This document shows, one piece after another, positions 11,600 to 23,613 of a stretch of 64,000 nucleotides of DNA. A model generated the notes under the pieces. It had not been told where the DNA came from. It saw only the letters and a list, made by a program, of their open reading frames with translations, and searched no databases. Numbering within the stretch: the first letter of the stretch is position 1; the number at the start of each line of letters is the position of its first letter. This DNA comes from Ancistrus triradiatus (Eukaryota; Chordata; Actinopteri; Siluriformes; Loricariidae): NCBI GenBank assembly GCA_025084515.1, contig JAJAGP010001525.1, positions 118,437 through 182,436 of the forward strand, given 5' to 3'. A program made the translations under genes and the position numbers.

Positions 11600-13150
11600 C
11601 TGGCAACAAGTTCTTTAACCCCAACTGATGCAGTGAGTAGCTTCTCATTTTCACAACCATGTCGAAGACACATCCTGTGGTCGTGGAAAAGATGTTCATC
11701 TGTTTCAGAAGGGTAAAGTTATTGGCATGCATCAAGCGAGAAAACATCTAAGCAGATGGTTGAAAGTGCTAAAATCGGGTTAATAACTGTCCAACGCATT
11801 ACTAAATAGTGGAAAGAGAGTGAGGAAACATCATCTTCGAGGAAGGACCGTGGTTGGAAAAAATCCTGAATGATCGTGATCGGCGATCACTTAAACGTTT
11901 GGTGAAATCAAATCATAGAAAAACAACAGTACAACTCGGGATATATTTAATAGTGAAAGTAAGAGCATTTACACATACAATGTGAAGGGAACTCAAGGAA
12001 TTGGGACTTAATAGCTGTGCAGCCTTAAGAAAACCACTTGTCTGTGAGGCTAACTGGCAAAAACTGGCTTCAATTTTCTAGGGAGCATAAGGATTGGACT
12101 CTGGAGCAATGGAAGAAGGTCTAGTGGTCTGAGGAGTAGAGATTTACCCTGTTCCAGAGTGATGGGTGCATCAGGGTAAGAAGACAGGCAGCTGAAGTGA
12201 TGCACCCATCATGCCTATTGCCTGTGGGAGTACTACAGGCCTACTAGGGAGTTTTTCCTTGCCACTGTCGCCCTAGGCTTGCTCAATTTGGGATTGGACG
12301 TAGTTATTAGGAGATAATCTAAACTTGTAAAGTTGCTTTGAGACAATGATCCATTGTAAAAAGCGCTATATAAATAAATCTGACTTGACTTGACTTGACT
12401 GTGGGGGCAGTGCTATGATCTGGGGTTGCTGCAGTTGGTCAGGTCCTGGGCTCAGCAACGTTATGTGCCCAAAGAATGAGGTCAGCTGACTACCTGAATA
12501 TACTGACCGACATGGTTATTCCATCAATGGATTTTTTCTTCCCTGATGGCACAGGCATATTCCAAGATGACGATGCCAGGATTCATCGGGCTCAAACTGT
12601 GAAAGAGTGGTTCAGGGAGCATGAGACAGCATTTTCACACATGGATTGGCCACCACAGAGTCCAGACCTGAACCCTATTGAGAATCTTTGGGATGTGCTG
12701 GAAAATCCATTCCATGAAGCTATTTTGTGCTAATCTGAAGGCCACATGAAGGTTGGAGGTCTGCAGCGATTGACTCTGCAGAAAGATGGTGACCTCTGCA
12801 CACTATGCGCCTTAGCATCCGCTGACCCCGCTTATTTTATGTGGCCTACCACTTCTTACCTGAGTTGCTGTCATTCCCAATTGCTTCCACTTTCTTATAA
12901 TACCACTGTGGAATATTTAGTAGCGAGGACATTTTATGACTGGACTTGTCGCACAGGTGGCATCCTATCATGGTACCATGCTGGAATTCACTGAATTCCT
13001 GAGAGCGACCCATTCTTTCACAAATGTTTGTAGAAGCAGTCTGCATGCCTAGGTGCTCGATTTTAGACACCTGTGGCCATGGAAGTTATTGGAAAACCTG
13101 AATTCAATTATTTTGTTGGGTGAGTGAATACTTTTGGCAACATAGTGTAT
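11600..13150 (+). mobile_element. Fossil Tc1-like transposon, interrupted by a LINE tail
   Basis: Decayed + strand transposase gene. Recognisable pieces include the region after 11650, 'atgcacccatcatgcctattgcc', then after the interruption gtgggggcagtgctatgatc. The last ORF piece (12476-12733) contains [20 protein letters not shown] and [17 protein letters not shown], the second and third acidic residues of the DD34E Tc1 core. The right end at about 13120-13150 reads atacttttggcaacatagtg. Multiple stops make it inactive. Confidence 0.75.
12229..12400 (+). mobile_element. LINE tail inserted in the Tc1 fossil
   Basis: Carries 'ccttgccactgtcgccctag' through taaataaatc and tgacttgacttgact. It splits the Tc1 transposase gene and is flanked by ctgtggg at 12222-12228 and 12399-12405, a likely target-site duplication. 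Confidence 0.8.
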
Positions 13151-13225
13151 GTATATAGGGGACGCGCTATTTTTCCTCAATTTTCAGTTTATGCAACGGG
13201 TTTGGAACGCATTGGTAGGATAAAA

Positions 13226-13975
13226 AGGGAGACTACTTAATTAGGTACATCTGTTCAGCTGCTCCTCAATGCAAATACATAATCAGCCAATCACATGGTG
13301 GCAACTCAATGCATTTTGGATGTAGACATGGTCAAGTTGACCTGCTGAAGTTCAAACCAAGCATCAGAATGTGGAAGAAAGATGGTTTAAGTGACTTTAG
13401 ATGTAGCATGATTGTTGGTGCTGGAAGGGCTAATCTGAGTATTTCAGAAACTGCTGATTTACTGGGATTTTCATGCACAGCCATGTCTAGGGTTTACAGA
13501 GAATGCCCCGAAAAAGAGAAGAGCATATCTGAATGCACAGCACATCGAACCTTGCAGCAGATATTCTACAGCAGCAGAAGACCTCGTTGAGTGCCAGCTA
13601 AGAACAGGCAACCGAGGCTTCAATTTTAGCAGGCTCACCAAACTGGACAAAATTAGAAGACTGGAAAAACACTGCCTGGTCTGATGAGTCTCAATTTCTG
13701 CTGCGACATTCGGATGGTAGGATCAGAATTTGGTGTAAACAACAGGAATGCATGGATCCATCCTGCCTTGTATCAACGGTTTAGGCTGTCAGTGGTTATG
13801 TAATGGTGTGAGGGATATTTGAGGGATATTTTCTTGGCATATTTTGGGCCCATCAATGCCAACTGAGCATTGTTTCCCATGTCGCAGCCTAAAAGAGTAC
13901 TGCTGCTGACCATGTTCATCCTTTTATGTCCCATCTTCTGATTGCTACATCCATATATGGATAATGTGCCTCCCA
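13226..13975 (+). mobile_element. Tc1-like transposon remnant (probable partner of the palindromic MITEs)
   Basis: Begins with 'ttaattaggtacatctgttc', the same terminal motif as the palindromic MITEs. A + strand transposase N-terminus follows (13309-13590): MVVGAGRANLSISETADLLG-like text with an HTH pattern ending MSRVYRECPEKEKS. Later degenerate pieces read TSRNLQQIFYSSRRP-like and 'cattcggatggtaggatcag'. The 3' end is missing or replaced by the next fragment. Confidence 0.7.
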
Positions 13976-13984
13976 CCTCTGAAG

Positions 13985-14290
13985 GAGCAGCAGATCCTTT
14001 AAAGTCCTGTACGTTGTGAGGTGGGTCAGCACCCTGAACTCTTATTGCTCATGTTCCTCAAACCATTCCAGAATATTTTTTGCAGTGTGGTAGGCCACAT
14101 TTTCTTGCTGCAGCAGGACACCGCAATTAAGGAATACCTCTACCATGAAGGGGTGTATCTGATCTGCAGCAATCTGCAGTTTAGGTAGGTGGTAGGTGTC
14201 AGAGTACTATTCACATGAAAGCCATGATCCAAGGTTTCCTAGCTGAACATTACCCAGAGCATCACGTGGTCAAAGTGGATTTAATGTTGT
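13985..14290 (-). mobile_element. Tc1-like transposase 3' fragment
   Basis: Parallels 21060-21540. Shared + strand landmarks are 'tgttcctcaaaccattcc', 'tttgcagtgtg', 'ccatgaaggggtg' and 'aaggtttcc'. Coding sense is - strand; frames are broken. Confidence 0.65.
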
Positions 14291-14545
14291 GGCTGACTGG
14301 TGCATTTAAGCACAGAGTGGGTTTGCTATATACAGATCAGAACACTTGAATGTGCAGATGCTGTACAGCATAAACATCTGCCCATAGGTTTACATATTTT
14401 AATACAATTCATTATAATGTGTACATTGGTTGTTATAGTAGAGCTTCAGAGTTCAGCCTTAAGAAAGCCCTATGTTGACTCCAGCCACGGCTGCTTTCAA
14501 ATATCAGGGTCAGTGTTTGTCAAGAGCTTCACTAACATAGTAAAC

Positions 14546-14763
14546 TGTCGCCCAAGGAGGTTGGGTCCCTTTTTGAGTCTTGGTCCTCCCAAGGTTTCTT
14601 CCTAGAACTAGGGAGTTTTTCCTTGCCACTGTCGCCCTAGGCTTGCTCAATTTGGGATTGGACGTAGTTATTAGGAGATAATCTAAACTTGTAAAGTTGC
14701 TTTGAGACCATGCTCCATTGTAAAAAAAGCTCTATATAAATAACTCTGACTTCACTTGACTTA
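14546..14763 (+). mobile_element. 5'-truncated LINE tail
   Basis: From cgcccaaggaggttgggtcc to the tctgacttcacttgactt end. It is very similar to the tails at 12229, 25480 and 41041. Confidence 0.75.
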
Positions 14764-15049
14764 AAACCAAGCAAATACATCTGTACAGTTAATCACAATT
14801 CATGGCTTCCTAAATTACTTTACACAAATCATCCATGTCATTGATGGACTTGGATCATTTTGATAATTATTTAAAATTACACGTACTGCGTGCAGGCCTT
14901 TAGTTCTGTCCTTCAAACTGAAAGTTGCTTTGTTTTAATGAAACGCAAATTTTTTAACAAAGCAGTGTCTTAATATTTGCATGCACTTAATAATCCTATA
15001 ACTGGAGAAAACAAGATTTTGTCAGTAATCCAATAAACGATCATAAATG

Positions 15050-15580
15050 CACTTGGGTAATCAGATAATTGGAAACCCCCGGGTTTACATGACTTGGGCA
15101 GTAACGGATATCTACTTTGCAACCAGCCAGTAATCTCATAGAAATATGTGACATAAAGTCCAAACTTTTATATTAAATAATCAAAGTTTTCATTTTCTCG
15201 AGTATATACTGCGATTCAGAGTCTCCACAAAGTATTCGATAGCTGTTTCGTTTCCTTCGTGTCGTGTTTAATTCAGGGGTCGCCAGATTCTGACACTAAA
15301 GTCAATGGAAAAGAGGCCAAATAAAGTGAATTCATTAGAATAGGCAGGTCTGACAACAATGGGGGAAGGCTCGCGCACATGCGCAGACTGAAGACACCGA
15401 TTAAAATTGGGTAAGTGGTATACATGCTATGAGTAATCTGATTACTGGAGTAAAATCCAGCTCTCTTTATCAGATTTCTTAATCTGATTTCTAGATCAGA
15501 GTTTTCTGTAGACATGACCACTTGAATATAACTGCAGGAATCTGACTATGAGCGGATTAAGTGCATGTAAACACACTGAA
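15050..15580. mobile_element. MITE of the 'gcatgtaaac' family, copy 1
   Basis: Collinear with 58470-58980: shared 'ttaaataatcaaa', 'ttcagagtctcca', 'tggtatacatgct' and the terminal 'attaagtgcatgtaaac'. A third copy lies at 60935-61760. The termini are inverted (gtttacatg / catgtaaac). Confidence 0.65.
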
Positions 15581-15821
15581 TGAAAGCAAACAAAGTTTTA
15601 ACTGAGGAATCAACTCTGACCCACACAACAGACATCAAAACTTGATTTGGACAGGCATGCCAAAGACTGGAGACTCTGACTCCATAAAGAATGAGACTCT
15701 ATAAACTCAAGATCTGACTTGCATGAAGGGATTCGTAGTTATCTCTGATATGTATGTATTAACTCTATATTTGGTTGCATGGTGGCAAATAAAACAGCCT
15801 TTTGGTTATAATTTAATCTAC

Positions 15822-16614
15822 GCTCACTGGCCACTTTCTTAGGTACACTGTCTTTCTACACTCATTGTCCATTTTATCAGTTCCACTTACCATACAGATG
15901 ATCCGTTTGTAGTTCTACATTTACAGACTGTAGTCCATCTGTTTCTCTACATACTTTGTTCGTTCCCTTTTCTCTGTTCTCTAATGGTCAGAACCACCAC
16001 AGATCAGGTACTGTTTGGGTGGTGGATCATTCTCAGGTCTGCAATGACACTGACGTGGTGGTGGTGTTAGTGTGTGTTGTGCTGATATGAGTGGGTCGGT
16101 CACAGCAGTGCTGCAGGAGTTTTCAAACGTCTTAGTGTCACCTATTAGAAATGTCCAGCCACCAGCATCCTGTAAGCACTGATGGAGGCTTAGGGGATGA
16201 CTAACAAAAACTTTGCAACAACAGATGAGCTACTATCTCTGACTTTACATCTACAAGGTGGAGATGTGTGGAGATGGTAGATGTGTCTAACAGAGTGCAC
16301 AGTGAGTGACCACAGTGTTTAAAACCTCCTGCAGCACTGCTGTATTTGATCCAATCGTATCAGCACAACACACACTAACACACCACCACCACCACCACAT
16401 CAGTGCCACTGCAGTTCTGAGATGATCCACCACCCAAACGGTACCTGATCTGTGGGGGGTCCTGACCATTACAGAACTTAGTAAAGGGAACCAACAAATT
16501 ATATAAAGAAACAGTTGGACTACAGTCTGTAATTGTAGAACTACAAGGTTCATCTACATGGTAAGTGAAAATGACGGCACAAAGAGGTGTATCTAATAAA
16601 GTGATTGGTGAGAG
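15822..16614. mobile_element. Palindromic MITE, copy 2
   Basis: Left end tggccactttcttaggtaca, right end gaggtgtatctaataaagtg. Same inverted internal arms as copy 1 (catgagtgg, cagcagtgctg, gtgtgtt blocks). Confidence 0.75.
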
Positions 16615-17331
16615 AATATGTAGCACTTCATAGATAGAAAAGCCATTAATCTTATTTATTACTTATTTAGACCCCTGTAACCTTAATAAGTGTCCATCCC
16701 ATCAGATAACAAATCCACCAGTGTCCTAGTTCCTGTCAAATTAGCTCACTCGTCCACAAACTGCATGCTCAATCCAAGAGCACTGTGTTCTGCCTCGATA
16801 TGAAGCATAAATGGCAACATGCAGTCATCCACAATTCCTCTATTCAATGTTAACTTAAACAAAAGTCACTGCAGCTAAACATAAGCAAATCACCTGTTTG
16901 CACAACACCTTGAACACAGTCTAGAAACAGCACAAGCACCACGTTCCAGTCTGCATCCAGTATTTCAGCCCAACTGTAACCAAATTGTTTTGTTGTGCAG
17001 GCGTCCACAGAAGCTCTCCTCCGGGCAACCTCCAAATGTGTAGTGCATGCAGTTCCCTCAGCAGAGTTTGCTTAGGAATCCGTTGGTTCCTCATTTTATT
17101 GCCTGTGTTGCACTAAGTGCTTGCAACTGCTTGTGGTGAGATGTGACACTGAGCAATGGCTTCAACATAAGTTACTTCTACAAGCCTCTCTGTTTGAATA
17201 CTCATCTTTCTTATGCTTGAGTGATCTATTGCATCACACAGCAAATTCGATGAATGTTTTAATGGGTGTGCTTTTGCAATACCATGAAGTACCCTTTAGA
17301 CAATCTGGCACATCCATCTTCTGATATACTT

Positions 17332-17847
17332 TACAGTACTGTGCAGACGTCTTAGGCCACCGTTAGATTTTTTGTTTTGGCAATAGTAAAATGATCATAC
17401 ATCTCATTGTTGATGATTTGACTCAAAACATTCCATAATATTCTGTTCCACTGATCTTCATTCCAATGTTTGTGAGCTTTCGCATATCACCCTTTTCACT
17501 CTGTTTCCATTCTGAAAAAGAAAAGTGGTTTCCTGACTGCTACCCTTCCCAAAAGACCATTCCTGATCAAAATTCTTCAGACTGTAGAAGGTCAACTTGG
17601 CTTCCTGATAAAGCTGCCAGATGCTGCTATTGCTCAAGTGTAAGGGGAGGTCACACTAAACATTTGCCACTGTAGCCTATAGAAGCTGTTTTTCTGATTT
17701 ATTTTTTAGTTTTTTAATACATCACACAAATTTCCTGTATTTTCTGGTTGTATTCCAATAAAGACCCTAAGAAATTATTATATATGGTGGATAAAACAAT
17801 GGTATAATTACCCTAATGGTGGCCTAAGACCTTTGCACAGTACTGTA
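17332..17847. mobile_element. About 0.5 kb MITE, 'cagtactg' family, copy 2
   Basis: 516 bp with matching ends tacagtactgtgcag and ctttgcacagtactgta, TA at each edge. It is the best-preserved copy in the window. Confidence 0.8.
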
Positions 17848-18689
17848 TATCAAAACTACTACTCCATGTGTTCAGTACACACGCCTGCGACTCTAGCGAA
17901 CACCTGATGATCTGCTTTAATGCTATATTTGTCCGTTGCACAGTCCATTGACACTGAACAATAATGTGATGCTATTTGTCTTTTTTGTCTGGGACAGTTA
18001 TGCTGAAATAAAGCGACTAAGAAGGCGGGTCCTTGTTGTCATGATACAACGTAAGAGCAACTATCGGCAGCAGGTCTCAGGTCAGTTTTGACATCCTCTG
18101 CCTTTTGTCTTCAAGCTACCGTGCAGACGGTTCCGTCAGGTCCCGCAGGATATCACCACGGCAACAGCTGGAACCCGCAGCAGTCTCCCTGGCAACGGAA
18201 GAGGAAAGGAGCAACGCGGCGATGGAGAGGGAGGCGGAGTTAAATGTGCAAGGCTCCTGTGATACGACGATGCGACCTCGGCCACGTTCCACTCTGATAC
18301 CTCTCAGACCTCCTGTTCACTTTCACTGTTTAATAGACATCCTCTACCGCCCACTCTTTCTCTGTAATTACAGTCTGTCTTTCACTACTGAGAAAGGGGT
18401 TTGCCCTTGGATACAAGAGACTTGGAAGGGAGTGCCATGAGGATAATTAAGACAGAAAACCTGAGCTGCTGTGATGCAAATATTGTAATATAATCTTTAA
18501 AAAACTAAGCGACTGTGAGTGAATGAAAAGTCAGTTAAGGAGTTTGCAGTAATAAATCAGGGCGCTGGAGTTCGGGAAACCCTGATGTTCACTGAACAGC
18601 CTTGGACGACACCTGTACAGATGTACAACGGGAAATTACTCAACCAAAGTGTTAGGCCTTGGGCTCTTAAGTCATGATGTTATTCCCCT
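17848..18689. other. MNT intron 5 segment with a GC-rich patch
   Basis: No exon recognised. About 18100-18300 is GC-rich and CpG-containing (around ccacggcaacagctgg, ggagggaggcggagttaaat), unlike the AT-rich surroundings; possibly an intronic regulatory patch. Confidence 0.3.
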
Positions 18690-18990
18690 GAAAAGGAAAG
18701 GGGTTTCTTGACTGACACCCTTCCAAAAGACCCTTCCTGATCGAGCTTCTTCTGATTGTAGAAGGGTCAACTTTTCGTCCCAGTGAAGCTGCCAGATGCT
18801 GCTATTGCTCAAGTGCAAGTGGAGGTCACACTAAATATTTGCCACTGTAGCCTAAAGAATCTGGCTTTTACACTTTTTTACTACTGCATACGAATGTCCT
18901 GTATTTTCTGGTTGTATTCTAATTAAGAGCCAGATGCCATTGCTAAAACAACAAACATAATGGTGGCCTAATACTTTTGCACATCAAAGC
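18690..18990. mobile_element. 'cagtactg' MITE, left-truncated copy 3
   Basis: Shares 'gctgccagatgctgctattg', 'tgccactgtagcct' and 'aatggtggcctaa' with copy 2; the left terminus is absent. Confidence 0.7.
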
Positions 18991-19214
18991 AATCGTATAA
19001 CTGACCATGCCAATAGTCGAGCTTCTTTCTGAAGAGTCTATCAGTTGTAGTTGGATTTTTAGTAGCATCACAGTTTCTTAACTATCATGCAGGTAGTTCA
19101 ACTATTTAAAGAAAATAATTCATTAGCTTAACTGAGACTGTGCCACAAATCAAACAAAACAATAATGGCACTATTGGTGGTGGTGCAATTTCCACATCAT
19201 TTTTGGTAGAGCAG

Positions 19215-19789
19215 TACCGTATTTTTCGGACCATAAGGAGCACTTAAAATCCTTTAACTTTCTCAAAAATCGACAGTGCACCTTAAAATGCGGTGCGTCT
19301 AATGTATGAATTAATTCTGGTTGTGCTTTCTGACCTAGAACCGATTGTAGATGGTACACGGCTCTCATAAATCTGTCAAAATGTTTTAGCACGGTCTTGG
19401 TAAATTACGAAGCTTATGGCAACCGTAGTGCGCATCATAGCGGAGTAATACGGTATGTGCTTCAGCATTAGGGTACGTGCATTCATTCAGTCATTTTCGA
19501 AGCGTATTTCAAACACAACGCTATCAGTCACGCAGTACAACATGGACATAGAGCAGCTGCGAGAGAATTCAACATTAACAAATCAATGGTACGGAAGTGG
19601 AGGAAGCAAGAAGACGCCCTGCACCAGGTAAAGACCAAACTGAGCTTCCGACGGAACTTAAGAGTTTTGTTTCATTCCATGCACCTTATAACCCGGTGCG
19701 CTTTATGTATGAAAATAAACCCGTTAGCAGTCGATCATTGATATTGCGCCTTATAATCCGGTGCGCTTTATGGTCCGAAAAATACGGTA
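19215..19789 (+). mobile_element. Pogo/Tigger-like non-autonomous transposon
   Basis: Ends taccgtatttttcggaccat and atggtccgaaaaatacggta are inverted repeats; TA sits at both edges. Around 19540-19660 a + strand remnant resembles AAREFNINKSMVRKWRKQED, the CENP-B/psq-type DNA-binding helix of pogo transposases. The catalytic part is absent. Confidence 0.75.
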
Positions 19790-19845
19790 CATGATTTGGG
19801 ACACAGACATATTGTAGCCAGTACTAAGATTTTTTTCTTAAATTC

Positions 19846-20010
19846 ATTCATTCATTAATTTTCTTGCCGCTTAATCCTGATCCGGGTCAGCAAAAAGCCG
19901 GACGCCTTGCCAGTGGCATATTGTGCAGGGCAGGAACAACCTTAAACAGCTGGAAATTAGTGTTTCTTCAAGTGCACTCATTCCCTTGGTTGCGTGCAGC
20001 CAGCAAGGTA
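19846..20010 (-). repeat. tRNA-like-headed dispersed repeat, 3' fragment
   Basis: Begins in (ATTC)n and reads 'cttgccgcttaatcctgatc', the reverse complement of the agg-ataagcgg tail of the full copy at 38405. Confidence 0.55.
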
Positions 20011-21059
20011 TGTATATTTATATTTGGATTCTATAGTATGTAATTGTTAATGTGTGCTTGTTCTGTACATTGTCATGTATTTGATGACTGTGGGAAGGAG
20101 TGATGTGTAAAGGTTTAGGCTTCGGATGCTGTGTAGATGGCAGTGCCCCACCAATTTTCACTTATTTCTTTCTGTAAGCGCATTAGTGTACAGACTCCCT
20201 ATGAGTTTCTTCAATAATTGATCTTATAATGAATCACTGTATGAACCAAAACTGTAGCTTCTTACTGATAGGAAGGAACATGAAAGATGCAGGCAGAGGC
20301 AAAAAGCCATTCAAAAATGCAATAAGTTATTTTACACTGATACACACTCACTCTCTGTGCAGAATTTTAATATCTCAGGTTACATTGTCATCTCTTCATT
20401 TTATCCAGGGTTTAACTTCTGAATAACCTGGTTACTGGGTTAAAAACAGGTGTGTTTTCAGGCTGTGGGTAATGGGTATATGCTGCTTAAACAAATGCTT
20501 CAACAATCAGGAAGCTGCCAAATATAATATACGAACTTAGTCTTTGGACGCTGTGTAGACGGTAGCGCTCTCATGAACTACTTAGTTATTTTTATTTAGT
20601 CACTAGCTGATTCTCCATGACTTAACGCCATCTATTCATGTCCATGTGTTAAACTTATTAAAGAAATTATGGAATATCTGCGTTCAGAGAAGCATGCACT
20701 GTAATAATCTTGCCAAACAACTGAGAACTTAAAACTACAACAGGAAAATACACTGGTTCCTTTCATTCTTCCTGTTTCAGATTCGAAAGCACGTGCTACA
20801 GCAAAGCAAAGTGCAGTCTGGCACACCAAGTCAGAGAGCAGGAGAGGGGCGGGGCTTCCTTAGAGCAGCCGCTGACATCAGCGGACTCACGTCTGCCATG
20901 TGCTCAAAGCTCACGTGGCCTGACGGGAAGGAGGGGGTAGGCAGAAAATCTCAGGCTCAGTCAGTCTTAGTACAGGAGGATTGTATGTAATTATGCTGGT
21001 GCATGGCCTAGTTCCCCTACAGTTTTTCCTTTGTGTTTGTACAATAACAAAACATTTAC
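20011..21059. other. MNT intron 5 segment with GC-rich, E-box-containing patch
   Basis: No exon found. About 20821-20950 is GC-rich with ggggcggggc (a GC box) and CACGTG at 20912-20917, the class of E-box bound by MNT-MAX. A regulatory role is only inferred. Confidence 0.3.
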
Positions 21060-21540
21060 ACCGATCTGCCATAACATTGAAACCACCTGCCTAAGATTAT
21101 GTAGGTCCCCCTTATGTAGGCCAAGGCTCTCACACATGGAAGCGTGAACAAGACCTCGGCGAGACCTATGAAGGTGTCCTGTGGGTTCTGGCACCAAGAC
21201 TAGCCGTAGATCCATTAAGTCCTGCAAGTTGCAAGGAGGGAACTCCATGGGTCAGACTTGTTTGTTCAGCATATCCCACAGCTTCCCCAGACCTCAATCA
21301 GAATTGAGGCCAACACCTGAAGTCAACACCTTAAACTCTTTGTCATGTTCCTCTACCCATTCCTGAACATTATTTGCAGTGTGACAGGGCACATTATCCT
21401 GCTGAAAGAGGCCACTGTCATTAGGGAATACCACTACCCTGAAGGGGTGCACATGGTCTGCAGCAATGTGTAAGTAGGTAATATGTGACAAAGAACATAC
21501 ACATTAATGTCAAAACCCAAAGTTTCCCAGCAGAACATTA
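21060..21540 (-). mobile_element. Tc1-like transposase 3' fragment
   Basis: The - strand at 21294-21491 encodes FPNDSGLFQQDNVPCHTAN and VQEWVEEHDKEFKVLT, the second catalytic Asp region of a Tc1-like transposase. MEFPPCNLQDLMDL follows in another frame. Starts near 'gatctgccataacattgaaa'. Confidence 0.75.
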
Positions 21541-21619
21541 CCCAGGGAATCAAACTGTCAATGTTCTTCACAGTTATTGTAATGCTATGCCTGATCAGCA
21601 TATTTGCATGAGGTTTTTT

Positions 21620-21880
21620 ATTGGTTTATTGCTGTCATGCCAACATAGATGGCTATGTCCATAAAAGGAGCAAGGTTACAATGGCACTCAACAAACAGCC
21701 ACACGCGAGGGCAATTCAGAGAGCAATTAGCCTAACACAAGTCTTTATAACTTGGGAGGAAACCGGAGAAAAATCACACAGACACAGGGAGAATATACAA
21801 ACTCCTTGCGGCTGGGAGAGAACCGCAAGACTCTGGTGCTCTGAGACAACAGCGCTAACCACTTGTGCCACCACAATATA
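21620..21880 (-). repeat. tRNA-like-headed dispersed repeat
   Basis: Contains 'ggaggaaaccggagaa', cacagacacagggag, acaaactcc and a final gctaaccacttgtgccacca, the reverse complement of the 38405 family head. Confidence 0.65.
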
Positions 21881-21984
21881 GAATAACGACTATCCTTTTG
21901 GTTTTGCTAAAATGCCTGCTTATTTAATCTGGCCCATTTCTCTTGCAAGCTCAGAAAACACAGTTTGATCAAGCATAAACTAAA

Positions 21985-22640
21985 CAAGCAGAGACGCACC
22001 GATCAATCACCCGTTGTCGGTGACCAGAATCGGGTGGTTTTCAGTGTAATCGGCCACAACCGGTGATCGACCAATCAGCCTCGTATAACCGATTCTGTGC
22101 CGGCCACAGATAGCCACACTTGTGCACCGCACTACAGCAACACATGGAAAACACACTGCTTTCACAAACAATAATTAAATTCTGCTTTAAACACAGTTCC
22201 AGCTTTAAACTGTGTGTTTGTTTACGAGACAGACGTGTTTCACTTGTGCTCCAATGCTGCTACTTAGTACACTACAGAGTCTCTTCCTACATAGCGCAAT
22301 ACTAGTCAGGGAGCAGCGACACAGTATTATTTCGGTTACAGCCATGTCTTCAGCGTTCTAGTTCATCACAGTAAGTGAGTGCTGTTTGCAATATGCATGT
22401 GACTCTGCTGAGAGTGCAGAGCCAGACACCAGCAAGCAGCTGCTGCCATCTTCCTTTTTAATGGAAGAAGTTTCCATTAAAAGAAAAGTTGAACAAATAT
22501 GTATCTGTATGCTGTCATTTATAATTTTTGGAATAGAAAATAAAATCTGAATCGGCCAGTCATATGTTTAAAAAAAAAAAAAAAAATCAGAAATCAAAAT
22601 CAGCCAAGAAAATTGCAGTTGGTGCACCTCTTTAAACAAG
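21985..22640. mobile_element. hAT-like non-autonomous element
   Basis: Left end gcaccgatcaatcacccg with several 'atcgg' repeats; right end 'atcagccaagaaaattgcag' then ttggtgcacc. The gcacc/ggtgc ends resemble hAT termini. No 8-bp target duplication could be confirmed. Confidence 0.5.
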
Positions 22641-23176
22641 AACTGTACAAATTTGAACCTGTCAAAATTGCATGTTGTGGAAAGAACCTCTGCAGAACGT
22701 TAAATGTTACATATTTTATATAGCAAATATTAACGAGTACGTTATTAAAACAAATTGAGAAGAAAAGTATAATTGTAGACACTCGGGTGAAGCATCTGCA
22801 ATTCATTAGCTCACCACCACAGTGACCCAATTCCTGGTGATGACTTCTAGCCAGGTCAATCATCACTCAGACACATATTCGGCTAATAAATTTGGTATAT
22901 TCAGGTTTGTTCCATGCAGAGGTTTAGGTTTCACCTAGAAAACCATCAAAACACGTCACCAGACCAGCGGTGGACAAACTTCAGCGTAACACCGTAGCTT
23001 TTCGAGCTTTTATCCAAAATGTTCAGGCTACAGTGCAATTTCTTTCTCAGTTCTTATTTTTGGACCAAGTGTGTGCCAAGTGAGCGTGAACAAATCTGGA
23101 TCTGTTTAGACTGTAGTACATTTGCTCACATTTTCTGATTCCTTTCTATGGGGTTGATCCAGACATGTGTACATTC
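22641..23176. other. MNT intron 5 segment, nothing recognised
   Basis: No exon, SINE or transposon end seen. Confidence 0.35.
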
Positions 23177-23613
23177 AGTAAGGTCACTCCTCCGTATCTA
23201 TGAGGGGTAGGTTCCAAAACTTCCCGTGGACACTACAATCCATGCATGTTCAAGCCCCTTACATACAATGGTGTAGTATTTGCATATAACCTACCACGAT
23301 CTTAATACATCTTTGTTTACTTCTAATACCTAAAACAACCTAAAAATGCTATGGAAGTTACTTGTTCTACTGTACTGTTTGAGGATAATGACATAATGAC
23401 AGAAAAAAAAAACAGTGCTCAAACTGGAGAGAGGACTGCAGATCTTGCAGCAGGGTACCTAACCATCACTTCTGGGGTTCAGGTTCAGCGTATGCTCAGA
23501 GCATGGCAAATCCATGTCTTTTATATTTTCTTATTTTTATTTTATTTTTTCGACCAAAGGTTAGTTGAATTTGAAAATGTGGGACCTGTGGACACAGAAG
23601 GCCGACTGTACTG
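23177..23613. mobile_element. Tigger/pogo-like MITE
   Basis: Left end 'tcactcctccgtatctatga', right end 'gacacagaaggccgactgta'. The pattern of a 'cctccgtatc...' head, a 'gtagtatttgcatataacct' interior and a '...ggccgactgta' tail is a widespread Tigger-type MITE. Confidence 0.6.
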
